From assembly GCF_047302285.1 (NCBI RefSeq), contig NZ_CP154845.1, positions 558,001 through 622,000 on the forward strand: a stretch of DNA of 64,000 nt, read 5' to 3'. Below, piece by piece: positions 50,315-57,933 of the stretch. The position numbers and the translations under genes are program-made. Origin of the DNA: Robertmurraya sp047302285. GTDB lineage: Bacteria; Bacillota; Bacilli; Bacillales; Cytobacillaceae. The notes under the pieces were generated by a model. It saw only the letters and a list, made by a program, of their open reading frames with translations. It searched no databases and was not told where the DNA came from. How positions within the stretch are numbered: the stretch's first letter is position 1; every line of letters starts with the position of its first letter.

Positions 50315-50701
50315 ATGGATATTGGCGGGTTATCAAAATCAATGCTTACATCTAGTTTTACTCCATCTGTTGGTAAAGAGGAAAGAGCTATTCAAAAATC
50401 AAAGCAGGTAAAACCAATAGAACAACATCAAGATAAACCGCAAAAAGAGGTAAAAGAAGAACATAAAGGTAAGCTTTCAAAGGAAGAAACAGAGCATATC
50501 GTTAAAGGAATGAATGAATTTTTACACCCAAAATATACTTCTGTTACATTTAAGTTGCATGAAGAATTGGATCGATATTATGTAGAAGTAATAGATAAAG
50601 AGACAAAAGAAGTAGTGAGAGAAGTCCCTACTAAAGAAATACTCGATATGTATGCTAAGATGACCGAATACTTAGGTTTATTTATAGACGAAAAGTTGTA
50701 A
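50315..50701 (+). CDS. flaG: FlaG family protein (YvyC)
   Basis: The 128-residue product has a variable Lys/Glu-rich head and a FlaG core: LSKEETEHIVKGMNEFLHPK, SVTFKLHEELDRYYVEVIDK and VVREVPTKEILDMYAKMTEY. FlaG affects filament length and lies before fliD, as in B. subtilis (yvyC). I chose ATG 50315, nine bases after GAGGAG, over TTG 50306 next to that site. Confidence 0.92.
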   Translation: MDIGGLSKSMLTSSFTPSVGKEERAIQKSKQVKPIEQHQDKPQKEVKEEHKGKLSKEETEHIVKGMNEFLHPKYTSVTFKLHEELDRYYVEVIDKETKEVVREVPTKEILDMYAKMTEYLGLFIDEKL

Positions 50702-50721
50702 AAAAGGAGGTTACTGGCAAT

Positions 50722-52557
50722 ATGGTAAATTCTATTCGTTTTTCAGGTATCGCAAGTGGAATGGATACACAGTCAATTGTTGACTCACTAATGAAGGCAC
50801 AACGCATTCCGCTAGATAAAATCTATCAAAAGAAACAGTTATTAGAGTGGAAACGTGATGATTATCGCGACATGAATCTATTACTAAAGGAATTGGATAC
50901 GTTCATTTTTGATGGGGTGTACAAACAATCGAAAATGATGACGAAATCAGTTACGTCATCAAATTCCGATTTTGTGACGGCGATTGCAGGTCCCGATGCC
51001 TCAAACGTTAACTATAAAATAGAAAATGTGAAACTAGCAACGGCGGCTAGAAAGCAGAGTGAAAATGCAATTAGTTCTGCTGGAAATCAAATTGACTCTG
51101 CAAAGAGCCTATGGTCTCAAAAGGACAAACTAGCTAATAGCCAATTTGACTGGAAGTCGGAAGAAAAGAAAGTGTCCATTACCATTCCAGAAAATGGCGG
51201 TAGAGAATTTAGATTAACTAGTTTTGCTGTTGAAGAGGGTTCAACCATTTCAATTGGTGGTGAAAACTTTACCGTTAAAACTTCCTCTGAAGGTGCATTA
51301 ACAGAGAACGAAGTGTTTATTGATACGACAACTGGAAAAATGGTGCTTGGGAAAGATTTAGAGGCGGGTCCCAAAGATGTAAAGTATACTAGCCATTACC
51401 TAGAATTTGATGTCAAAACATATAATGAAAAAGGGGAAGCACAGTATAAGAATTTCAAATTTGATGGGACTACTACCCTTGATAATATGTTTTTGACGAT
51501 TAATAAATCAGATGCTGGTGTAAACATGTTCTATGATAGTGGTTCTGATAAAGTCGTTGCCATGAGATCGTTAACAGGGGATTTTAATCCTACAGGAAAT
51601 GAAATTGAATTCGTCAATGCGACAAGAGATGAAAATGGCAAAGTTACTTCCGAAACTAGTCATTCATTTTTCACATCTTCATTAAGTCTAGGAGATGATG
51701 AAGTAGGAACTGGTACGGATGCAACATTTAAAATAAATGGCTTAGAAACCTCGAGAAAGAACAATGCTTTTACTATAAATGGTGTTTCCTTCACGCTAAA
51801 GAAAGATTCAGTAGAGGGTGAGTCTGCTACTATAGGGATTCAAACCGATACAGAGGGTATCGTTAATACCATTACCGATTTTGTTAATAAGTATAACGAA
51901 GTGATCGATAAGATTAATGGAAAATTAACGGAGGAACGCTATACGAGTTATGCTCCGTTATCAGATGAAGAAAAATCATCATTAAGTGAAGATGAAGTTA
52001 CAAGATGGGAAGAAAAAGCAAAAAGTGGAATGCTTCGCAGAGACTCGATTCTTTCGAATGCGCTAGATACATTGAGAACGAATATGTACACACAAGTTAC
52101 CGCTAATGATGTGACGAGAACGGATGAAAATTATAATCAACTTGCGGAAATTGGAATTACTACTACCAAGAATTATTTAGAACGAGGAAAACTCGAAATC
52201 GATGCGGAGAAGCTAAAGGCAGCGATTGAAGATAATCCAGATGCTGTTTATCAACTTTTTATGGCAGATGGTCCAACTTCCAGCGAGCAAGGATTAGCAA
52301 GGCGAGTTCGTACAACGATTTCATCCACCATTAGAAGTATTGAAGATAGAGCAGGGAATAGTTTTAAAACAGCACAATCTTATACAATGGGTAAGCAATT
52401 ACTTGATTTTGAAGATCAGATTCAAAGGTTTGAAGACCGTTTGGCTACTGCTGAGGATCGTTATTGGAGTCAATTTAATGCGATGGAAAAAGCGATGCAA
52501 GAGCTAAATAATCAATCCAATACACTCATGTCTTATTTAGGAATGGGAAGTCAATAA
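50722..52557 (+). CDS. fliD: Flagellar cap protein FliD (HAP2)
   Basis: The 611-residue product has the FliD N-terminus (SIRFSGIASGMDTQSIVDSL, MKAQRIPLDKIYQKKQLLEW) and C-terminal coiled coil (FEDQIQRFEDRLATAEDRYW, SQFNAMEKAMQELNNQSNTL, MSYLGMG). FliD caps the filament and folds exported flagellin. The central part is beta-rich and variable. ATG at 50722 follows AAAGGAGG. It is longer than B. subtilis FliD (498). Confidence 0.96.
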   Translation: MVNSIRFSGIASGMDTQSIVDSLMKAQRIPLDKIYQKKQLLEWKRDDYRDMNLLLKELDTFIFDGVYKQSKMMTKSVTSSNSDFVTAIAGPDASNVNYKIENVKLATAARKQSENAISSAGNQIDSAKSLWSQKDKLANSQFDWKSEEKKVSITIPENGGREFRLTSFAVEEGSTISIGGENFTVKTSSEGALTENEVFIDTTTGKMVLGKDLEAGPKDVKYTSHYLEFDVKTYNEKGEAQYKNFKFDGTTTLDNMFLTINKSDAGVNMFYDSGSDKVVAMRSLTGDFNPTGNEIEFVNATRDENGKVTSETSHSFFTSSLSLGDDEVGTGTDATFKINGLETSRKNNAFTINGVSFTLKKDSVEGESATIGIQTDTEGIVNTITDFVNKYNEVIDKINGKLTEERYTSYAPLSDEEKSSLSEDEVTRWEEKAKSGMLRRDSILSNALDTLRTNMYTQVTANDVTRTDENYNQLAEIGITTTKNYLERGKLEIDAEKLKAAIEDNPDAVYQLFMADGPTSSEQGLARRVRTTISSTIRSIEDRAGNSFKTAQSYTMGKQLLDFEDQIQRFEDRLATAEDRYWSQFNAMEKAMQELNNQSNTLMSYLGMGSQ

Positions 52558-52579
52558 TAAGAAATAGGTGAATAAAAGA

Positions 52580-52978
52580 ATGGCTATAAACCAACCACAT
52601 CAAGCATATAGACAGAATTCTGTAAATACGGCGTCACCTGGTGAGTTAACATTGCTTCTTTACAACGGATGTTTAAAGTTTATTAAACTAGCCAAAAATG
52701 CTATCGAAGATCATAATGTTGAGCAAAGGAATGTTAATTTAATTAAAGCTCAAAATATCATTCAAGAACTTATGGTTACACTTAATATGGATATTGAGGT
52801 TTCTCATAATTTAATGCAAATGTATGATTATATGCATAGGAGACTTGTTGAAGCAAATTTGAAAAATGATGCACAAATCCTCGATGAAGTTGAGGGGTTT
52901 GTGATGGAATTTCGCGAAATGTGGAAGGAAGTTATTCAATCAACAAGAAAACAATATGCTGAAAGTGGCAAAGCTTAA
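52580..52978 (+). CDS. fliS: Flagellin chaperone FliS
   Basis: The 132-residue product starts MAINQPHQAYRQNSVNTASP and has GELTLLLYNGCLKFIKLAKN, NLIKAQNIIQELMVTLNMDI and LMQMYDYMHRRLVEANLKND, all FliS hallmarks. It is the canonical copy in the fliD-fliS-fliT order, distinct from the divergent copy at 22522. ATG 52580 is preferred to GTG 52568, which lies inside the AATAGGTG ribosome binding site. The stop overlaps the fliT start (TAATG). Confidence 0.95.
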   Translation: MAINQPHQAYRQNSVNTASPGELTLLLYNGCLKFIKLAKNAIEDHNVEQRNVNLIKAQNIIQELMVTLNMDIEVSHNLMQMYDYMHRRLVEANLKNDAQILDEVEGFVMEFREMWKEVIQSTRKQYAESGKA

Positions 52979-53337
52979 TGAAAGAACTCGAGCAATTCAT
53001 TATTGTGTCTAGAGAACTAAAGGCTTTACTTGAGGAAGATTTTCAAAACGATCAACGCGAGAAGCAAATGAATAAAATAGATGAGTTACTTCAACTAAGA
53101 CAAAAATGGTTAAAGGAACTTTCTGATCTGTCCCAATTAGCGTCCCAATTAGATGAGAAAACCAAATTAGAGTTGGTTCATCAAGAAAAAGAAATTCAGA
53201 CTTTAATGCAGAAAAAAAAGAACGTAATAAAGCAGGATATTAAAACCTTGCAGTTAAAAAAACAGAAAAATGATCAGTATGCTAATCCATATGAAAACTT
53301 AGCTGTGGATGGTATGTTTTTAGATAAGAAAAAATAA
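52978..53337 (+). CDS. fliT: FliT-like flagellar chaperone
   Basis: The 119-residue, highly charged helical product (MKELEQFIIVSRELKALLEE, then DELLQLRQKWLKELSDLSQL) matches FliT in size, position and pattern. FliT-type proteins in Bacillus act as chaperones for FliD. Its start overlaps the fliS stop, so translation is coupled. Sequence conservation in this family is low, so the call rests partly on position. Confidence 0.8.
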   Translation: MKELEQFIIVSRELKALLEEDFQNDQREKQMNKIDELLQLRQKWLKELSDLSQLASQLDEKTKLELVHQEKEIQTLMQKKKNVIKQDIKTLQLKKQKNDQYANPYENLAVDGMFLDKKK

Positions 53338-53391
53338 ATCAACCTGCTCGCAATTTAACTCGAAAAGGTAGGAAGAATTTGGAGGCTTTAA

Positions 53392-53595
53392 ATGGATATT
53401 GCACGCATGTCAATGGCGCTAAGCCAAGGCCAAGTGCAGCAACAAGCGTCACTTTCTCTGTTAAAAAAGACGATGGATATGGCAGAAGGAAATGCTGCGG
53501 AACTTATTAATCAAGTGATGAACAGTACCGATGTTAACGCACTACAGCACACAGCCCAGCCACATCTTGGTAGTAATATTGATATAAAAGGTTAA
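53392..53595 (+). CDS. YjfB-like putative motility protein
   Basis: The 67-residue product MDIARMSMALSQGQVQQQAS followed by LSLLKKTMDMAEGNAAELIN matches the YjfB motility family (short helical proteins controlled by SigD in B. subtilis). Function is unknown. ATG at 53392 follows TTGGAGG. A terminator follows. Confidence 0.8.
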   Translation: MDIARMSMALSQGQVQQQASLSLLKKTMDMAEGNAAELINQVMNSTDVNALQHTAQPHLGSNIDIKG

Positions 53596-53601
53596 TCTAG
53601 A

Positions 53602-53626
53602 GCGGCCCTGCGAGGGTCGTTTTTAT
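53602..53626 (+). terminator. Intrinsic terminator ending the flagellar block
   Basis: CGGCCCT-GCG-AGGGTCG stem followed by TTTTT. Confidence 0.8.
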
Positions 53627-53691
53627 TTATATTTGCCTTGTAGCGATTCGCCCATTCACCAATTCGACAAACTTTTTAAACCTTTTTTTCC

Positions 53692-53727
53692 GTTTTAGCA
53701 GGAGTTTCTTGGGTTAAAATAGAAATG
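53692..53727 (+). promoter_or_regulatory. Overlapping SigB-like and SigH-like promoters of hpf
   Basis: GTTTTA (53692-53697), 13 bases, GGGTTA (53711-53716) resembles a sigma-B promoter (GTTTAA / GGGTAT). Interleaved with it, GCAGGAGTT (53698-53706), 12 bases, ATAGAAATG (53719-53727) resembles a sigma-H promoter. The B. subtilis homologue yvyD is known to be controlled by both sigma-B and sigma-H. Each match has one or two mismatches. Confidence 0.5.
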
Positions 53728-53846
53728 TAATATATAGTCTTTTTTAAAGAGGCTATAGTGTTAATTCTTTTGTAGCTAGAGCCGTGATGGTGACCAGTGA
53801 ACAAGGATTGATAGGTGAAGGATAATCGAAAAGGAGGAGTTCACTT

Positions 53847-54401
53847 ATGAATTTTAACGTACGTGGAGAAAACATTGAGGTAACTCCGGCAATTAGAGAG
53901 TATGTCGAAAAGAAAATTGCCAAACTCGAAAGGTATTTTACTGAAACTCCTGATGCAAATGTGAATGTTAACTTAAAGACCTACAATGACAAGAAATCTA
54001 AGGTAGAAGTAACAATTCCGATGCAGAATCTTGTATTGCGTGCTGAGGAAATTCATGTAGATATGTATGCCGCAATTGATTTAATTACCGATAAATTGGA
54101 GCGACAAATTCGTAAACATAAAACAAAAGTAAACCGTAAGTTTCGTGAAAAAGGTGGCGTCAATAATTTCTTTGCAAACTTTGAAGAGCCAGGCGGAGTA
54201 GCGACGGAAGAAGAACAAGAACAGCTAGAAGTTGTTCGTCAAAAAAGCTTTGATTTAAAGCCAATGGACAGCGAAGAAGCGATTCTTCAAATGAACATGC
54301 TAGGCCATAACTTCTACGTCTTCACTAATGCAGAAACCAACCTTACCAATGTCGTGTATAAGCGTAAGGACGGCCGCTACGGTTTAATCGAAGCACATTA
54401 A
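53847..54401 (+). CDS. hpf: Long ribosome hibernation promoting factor HPF
   Basis: The 184-residue product starts MNFNVRGENIEVTPAIREYV, with the S30AE fold in residues 1-100 (HVDMYAAIDLITDKLERQIR) and a C-terminal dimerisation domain (VRQKSFDLKPMDSEEAILQM, LGHNFYVFTNAETNLTNVVY). Long HPF forms 100S ribosome dimers in stationary phase or stress. It is followed by secA in B. subtilis; here four operons are inserted between them. ATG at 53847 follows AAGGAGGAG. Confidence 0.96.
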   Translation: MNFNVRGENIEVTPAIREYVEKKIAKLERYFTETPDANVNVNLKTYNDKKSKVEVTIPMQNLVLRAEEIHVDMYAAIDLITDKLERQIRKHKTKVNRKFREKGGVNNFFANFEEPGGVATEEEQEQLEVVRQKSFDLKPMDSEEAILQMNMLGHNFYVFTNAETNLTNVVYKRKDGRYGLIEAH

Positions 54402-54411
54402 ATAGAACGTT

Positions 54412-54446
54412 GAACCGCATTCCCGAAGTTCGGGGAATGCGGTTTT
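54412..54446 (+). terminator. Intrinsic terminator after hpf
   Basis: AACCGCATTCCC and GGGAATGCGGTT form a 12-base stem followed by TTTTTT. The same stem sequence recurs at 57891. Confidence 0.88.
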
Positions 54447-54513
54447 TTGGTGGGCTGAGTTTATAGATGAATTTTTTTCGCCGAGATCGTGTTCCAACTT
54501 TAAACTGTGAAAT

Positions 54514-54562
54514 CCGCAATTAGCCTTGATTTCACCGCAATTATCAACAAAACCCCCGCAAT
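54514..54562. repeat. CCGCAAT array with exact 21-bp period
   Basis: CCGCAAT begins at 54514, 54535 and 54556, exactly 21 bases apart. The core CGCAAT is the reverse complement of the ATTGCG core at 57729. The 383-base hpf-ggt gap otherwise holds the hpf terminator and a candidate promoter; no gene is supported. Confidence 0.7.
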
Positions 54563-54618
54563 CCACCATTCCCACAACTCAACCACCACTCATATATTTT
54601 TCCAAAAAAATCATCTAA

Positions 54619-54647
54619 TTGTACTTCTCCCGCTAGTCTATTACAAT
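54619..54647 (+). promoter_or_regulatory. Candidate sigma-A promoter for the YwrD-like gene
   Basis: TTGTAC (54619-54624), 17 bases, TACAAT (54642-54647). The start codon is 138 bases downstream, leaving a long leader. Confidence 0.45.
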
Positions 54648-54784
54648 ATGAATATACGGATTTTTCGTATTTTTCACAATAATAAGGAAGGTCTTGTCAC
54701 CTATTTTGGATGATCATACGCATTTCGAAACAATTTGTGTCATAGTCTGAGAACAGGGCCTACGATAAAGGGGGAGCTATACAT

Positions 54785-56395
54785 ATGAAGTTTGATTTTT
54801 TAAATTACCCATACCAGTCGCAACGAACAGCCGTGATAGCGAATCGAGGAATGGTCGCAACCTCACAGCCATTAGCGGCACAAGCAGGCCTTGATATTTT
54901 GAAAAAAGGTGGAAACGCCATTGATGCAGCCATTGCCACAGCGGCGACGTTGACAGTTGTTGAGCCAACTTCTAATGGAATCGGAAGTGATGCGTTTGCC
55001 CTTGTTTGGACGAAGGGAGAGCTTCACGGTCTAAATGGAAGTGGTCCATCTCCGAAATCGATTAGTATTGAAGCGGTTAAAGAGAGAGGCCATGATAAAA
55101 TGCCGACTCATGGATTAATACCGGTTACTGTACCAGGTGCACCTTCAGCTTGGGCTGAGTTATCGAAACGCTTTGGGAAGCTTCCTCTTAAAGAAGTTTT
55201 AGCTCCAGCCATTGATTATGCGGAAAATGGCTATCCGTTAACGCCAATTCTCGGTAAATATTGGGCAGTTGCATATCGAAATTATAAGCAAAAACTAACA
55301 GATGAAGAATTTCAACATTGGTTTGAGACCTTTGCTCCAGATGGGAGAGCGCCGAAAGTCGGTGAGGTTTGGAAATCAGCAGGGCATGCTGCAACCCTTC
55401 GCTCCATCGCTGAAACGGACGGGGAAAGTTTCTATCGTGGAGAACTAGCCGAGAAAATCGATCAATTTTCAAAAAAATATAATGGTTTTCTTTCCAAAGA
55501 AGACCTCGCTAACTATAAGGCTGAGTGGGTACAACCAATCAAGGTCAACTACCGTGGCTATGATGTGTGGGAAATTCCGCCAAATGGTCAAGGATTAGTG
55601 GCTCTTTTAGCTTTAAATATTGCTAAAGGGTTTGACTTTGAAGGGAAGGATACGCTTGAGACGTACCATAAGCAAATAGAAGCGATGAAACTCGCTTATA
55701 CAGATGGAAAAGCGTTTATCACCGATCCACGAGATATGCCTGTAACAGTAGAGGAACTGTTATCTGATGCATATGGTCAATCACGCCGATCACATATTGG
55801 CGATCAAGCAATTGATCCAACGCCATATGCTCCACCTCGAGGCGGAACGGTCTATTTAGCAACTGCAGATGGGGAAGGCAATATGGTTTCCTTCATTCAA
55901 AGTAATTATATGGGCTTTGGTTCTGGCATTGTTGTCCCAGGAACAGGGATTTCCCTGCAAAATCGTGGACATGATTTTTCCCTTAATCCAGAGCATCCGA
56001 ACGCATTAAAGCCAGGTAAGAAAACGTATCATACGATTATTCCAGGTTTCTTGACGAAGGGCGATCAAGCAGTCGGGCCATTTGGTGTTATGGGTGGTTA
56101 TATGCAACCACAGGGTCATATGCAGGTGATCATGAATACGATTGATTTTGGTTTGAATCCTCAGGCTGCTTTAGATGCACCGCGCTGGCAATGGGTAGGG
56201 GATAAAAAGGTTCAAGTGGAGCCTGGGTTCCCGAATCATATAGCGCAGGGCTTGGTGCGAAAAGGCCATCAAATCGAAGCAACGGTTGACTCAGGCGGCT
56301 TCGGTCGTGGACAAATCATTTGGCGTGATCCCGAAACAGGCGTGTTAATGGGTGGTACCGAATCAAGAACAGACGGATCGGTTGCAGCGTGGTAA
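54785..56395 (+). CDS. ywrD: Gamma-glutamyltransferase family protein (YwrD-like)
   Basis: The 536-residue Ntn-hydrolase proenzyme has GLDILKKGGNAIDAAIATAA near 36, PTSNGIGSDAFALVW near 60 and the autocleavage site PRGGTVYLATADGEGNMVSF with T355 as the likely nucleophile, then FGSGIVVPGTGISLQNRG near 380. It lacks a signal peptide, unlike secreted GGT, and so resembles cytoplasmic YwrD. The next two genes are chromate-transporter halves like ywrB and ywrA, which cluster with ywrD in B. subtilis. The physiological substrate is unknown. ATG at 54785 follows AAGGGGGAG. Confidence 0.87.
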   Translation: MKFDFLNYPYQSQRTAVIANRGMVATSQPLAAQAGLDILKKGGNAIDAAIATAATLTVVEPTSNGIGSDAFALVWTKGELHGLNGSGPSPKSISIEAVKERGHDKMPTHGLIPVTVPGAPSAWAELSKRFGKLPLKEVLAPAIDYAENGYPLTPILGKYWAVAYRNYKQKLTDEEFQHWFETFAPDGRAPKVGEVWKSAGHAATLRSIAETDGESFYRGELAEKIDQFSKKYNGFLSKEDLANYKAEWVQPIKVNYRGYDVWEIPPNGQGLVALLALNIAKGFDFEGKDTLETYHKQIEAMKLAYTDGKAFITDPRDMPVTVEELLSDAYGQSRRSHIGDQAIDPTPYAPPRGGTVYLATADGEGNMVSFIQSNYMGFGSGIVVPGTGISLQNRGHDFSLNPEHPNALKPGKKTYHTIIPGFLTKGDQAVGPFGVMGGYMQPQGHMQVIMNTIDFGLNPQAALDAPRWQWVGDKKVQVEPGFPNHIAQGLVRKGHQIEATVDSGGFGRGQIIWRDPETGVLMGGTESRTDGSVAAW

Positions 56396-56459
56396 ACTTG
56401 TAAGGGAAGGTTTGTGGTCGTAAGTAGACCACAAGCCTTTTGAAAGGTGGTATTTCAAA

Positions 56460-57038
56460 ATGATTAAACAGCAGCTACATCTTTTTATTGCTTTTTTCCG
56501 TTCTGGAATTTTAGGATTTGGAGGCGGTCCGTCTGCCATTCCTCTCGTTCACAAAGAAGTTGTGGATACGTTTAAATGGATGGATTCCGATGAGTTTGGA
56601 GATATCCTCGCTTTAGCAAACGCCCTCCCAGGTCCAATTAACACAAAGATGGCCGGTTATATTGGCTATCGTATAGGTGGGGTTTTTGGGATGGTAAACG
56701 CAATCCTCGCCTCAATCGTTCCGTCGATTGTTATGATTATTGTTCTTTTAACGGCTCTAAATGCTTATAAGGATCAACCATGGGTGCATGGCATGTCGAT
56801 TGCAGTGGTACCGGTCGTGATGGTGATGCTTGGGTCGCTTACATGGGATTTTGTGAAAAAATCGACAGGCTCAAAGCTTGGCATGAAGTGGTCCATTGTT
56901 TTTATTATTGTAAGCTTAATTGTACTGGAATTTCTACATATTCATCCTGCTATTATTATTGTGATTTTATTAGTTGCGGCACTGTGGAAAAAAGATTCCA
57001 TGTCCAAGGAGAAGAAGAAGGAGGCCGAAGGAGCATGA
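56460..57038 (+). CDS. ywrB: Short-chain chromate transporter, first half (YwrB-like)
   Basis: The 192-residue product has the CHR domain: AFFRSGILGFGGGPSAIPLV near 11, EFGDILALANALPGPINTKM near 40 and GYIGYRIGGVFGMVNAIL near 61, with about five membrane helices and a basic tail. Two such halves together form a ChrA-type transporter that exports chromate or related anions. The stop overlaps the next start (ATGA). ATG at 56460 follows AAAGGTGG. Confidence 0.88.
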   Translation: MIKQQLHLFIAFFRSGILGFGGGPSAIPLVHKEVVDTFKWMDSDEFGDILALANALPGPINTKMAGYIGYRIGGVFGMVNAILASIVPSIVMIIVLLTALNAYKDQPWVHGMSIAVVPVVMVMLGSLTWDFVKKSTGSKLGMKWSIVFIIVSLIVLEFLHIHPAIIIVILLVAALWKKDSMSKEKKKEAEGA

Positions 57039-57565
57039 TTTATTGGCAGATCTTTTTAGCCTTCTTTATTCCTGGAATACTTGGATATGGGGGAGGACCT
57101 TCCTCCATTCCACTGATTGAAAATGAAGTAGTTGACCGTTATGAATGGTTTACCGTGAATGAATTTAGTGAAATACTCGCACTTGGGAATGCTTTGCCAG
57201 GCCCAATTGCGACGAAAATGGCTGGCTACATTGGCTTCCAACAAGGTGGCATTCTTGGCTCAATTGTAGCGATTTTCGCGACAGTTGGCCCATCACTGAT
57301 CCTCATGATTACCCTTCTTGGTCTATTAATGAAATTTAAGGAATCGCCAAAGGTAAAATGGATGACGATCTATATACGTCCAGTCATCGCCGTTTTACTT
57401 GGAATCATGACGTATGATTTCTTCTTTTCCTCCTATGAAGGCTTAGGGATTTGGCAAACTCTATTTATTGGAGGATTGAGCTTTGTTTTAATGGAAAAAA
57501 TGAAGGTGCACCCCGCCTATGTCATCGCAGGTGCACTCGTATATGGCGCCCTTGTGTTAGGGTAG
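57035..57565 (+). CDS. ywrA: Short-chain chromate transporter, second half (YwrA-like)
   Basis: The 176-residue product (AFFIPGILGYGGGPSSIPLI, EFSEILALGNALPGPIATKM, GYIGFQQGGILGSIVAIF) is the partner CHR protein; the two halves insert in opposite topology in known systems. I start it at ATG 57035, after GAAGGAG and overlapping the TGA of the first half, because a longer frame reading back to 56780 would lie inside the upstream gene in another frame. Confidence 0.88.
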   Translation: MIYWQIFLAFFIPGILGYGGGPSSIPLIENEVVDRYEWFTVNEFSEILALGNALPGPIATKMAGYIGFQQGGILGSIVAIFATVGPSLILMITLLGLLMKFKESPKVKWMTIYIRPVIAVLLGIMTYDFFFSSYEGLGIWQTLFIGGLSFVLMEKMKVHPAYVIAGALVYGALVLG

Positions 57566-57571
57566 TGGGAA

Positions 57572-57617
57572 AGGTGTTCAATTCGTCAGTGTAAGGGCGA
57601 GTTGAGCATCTTTTTTG
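57572..57617 (+). terminator. Intrinsic terminator after the ywrA-like gene
   Basis: A stem of about 15 pairs with several G-U wobbles (GGTGTTCAATTCGTC / GGCGAGTTGAGCATC) followed by TTTTTT. Confidence 0.65.
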
Positions 57618-57728
57618 TTGAATTTATCGTTGAAGTGTGTGGCTTTGAGTTACTTTTTTGGGGAAAGTGCGTAGGTGGGGCTGTTCTAGCGGTATTTCTA
57701 GTGGCGTTAGACTCCCTTGGCATCCTCG

Positions 57729-57839
57729 ATTGCGGGTCTTTTCGGCATAATTGCGGGGGTTTTGCGATTAATTGCGCACGATTTTAAGTTTATTGCGGAC
57801 CTTTTTAGAATAATTGCGCAGGATCTAAGGGGAATTGCG
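57729..57839. repeat. ATTGCG array, six copies at exact 21-bp period
   Basis: ATTGCG begins at 57729, 57750, 57771, 57792, 57813 and 57834, every step exactly 21 bases, while the 15 bases between cores are not conserved. It lies between converging genes; the 368-base gap 57566-57933 otherwise holds two terminators. Open frames across it show artificial seven-residue repeats, because 21 is a multiple of three. Confidence 0.85.
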
Positions 57840-57889
57840 GATTTCGCAGTTACCCAAGGAAAACTTGAACACACCAAACCCACACTAAA

Positions 57890-57920
57890 AAACCGCATTC
57901 CCCGTACTTGGGAATGCGGT
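57890..57920 (-). terminator. Intrinsic terminator of the chemoreceptor gene
   Basis: On the minus strand ACCGCATTCCC pairs with GGGAATGCGGT and is followed by TTTTTT, 13 bases after the stop. The stem sequence is the same as in the hpf terminator at 54412. Confidence 0.8.
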
Positions 57921-57933
57921 CATTCTATCCTCA

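Noticed and set aside
56780..57565. Longer form (261 codons) of the second chromate-transporter gene
   Set aside because: Its first 85 codons lie inside the upstream transporter gene in another frame and encode no CHR sequence; ATG 57035 has a good ribosome binding site and the family start.
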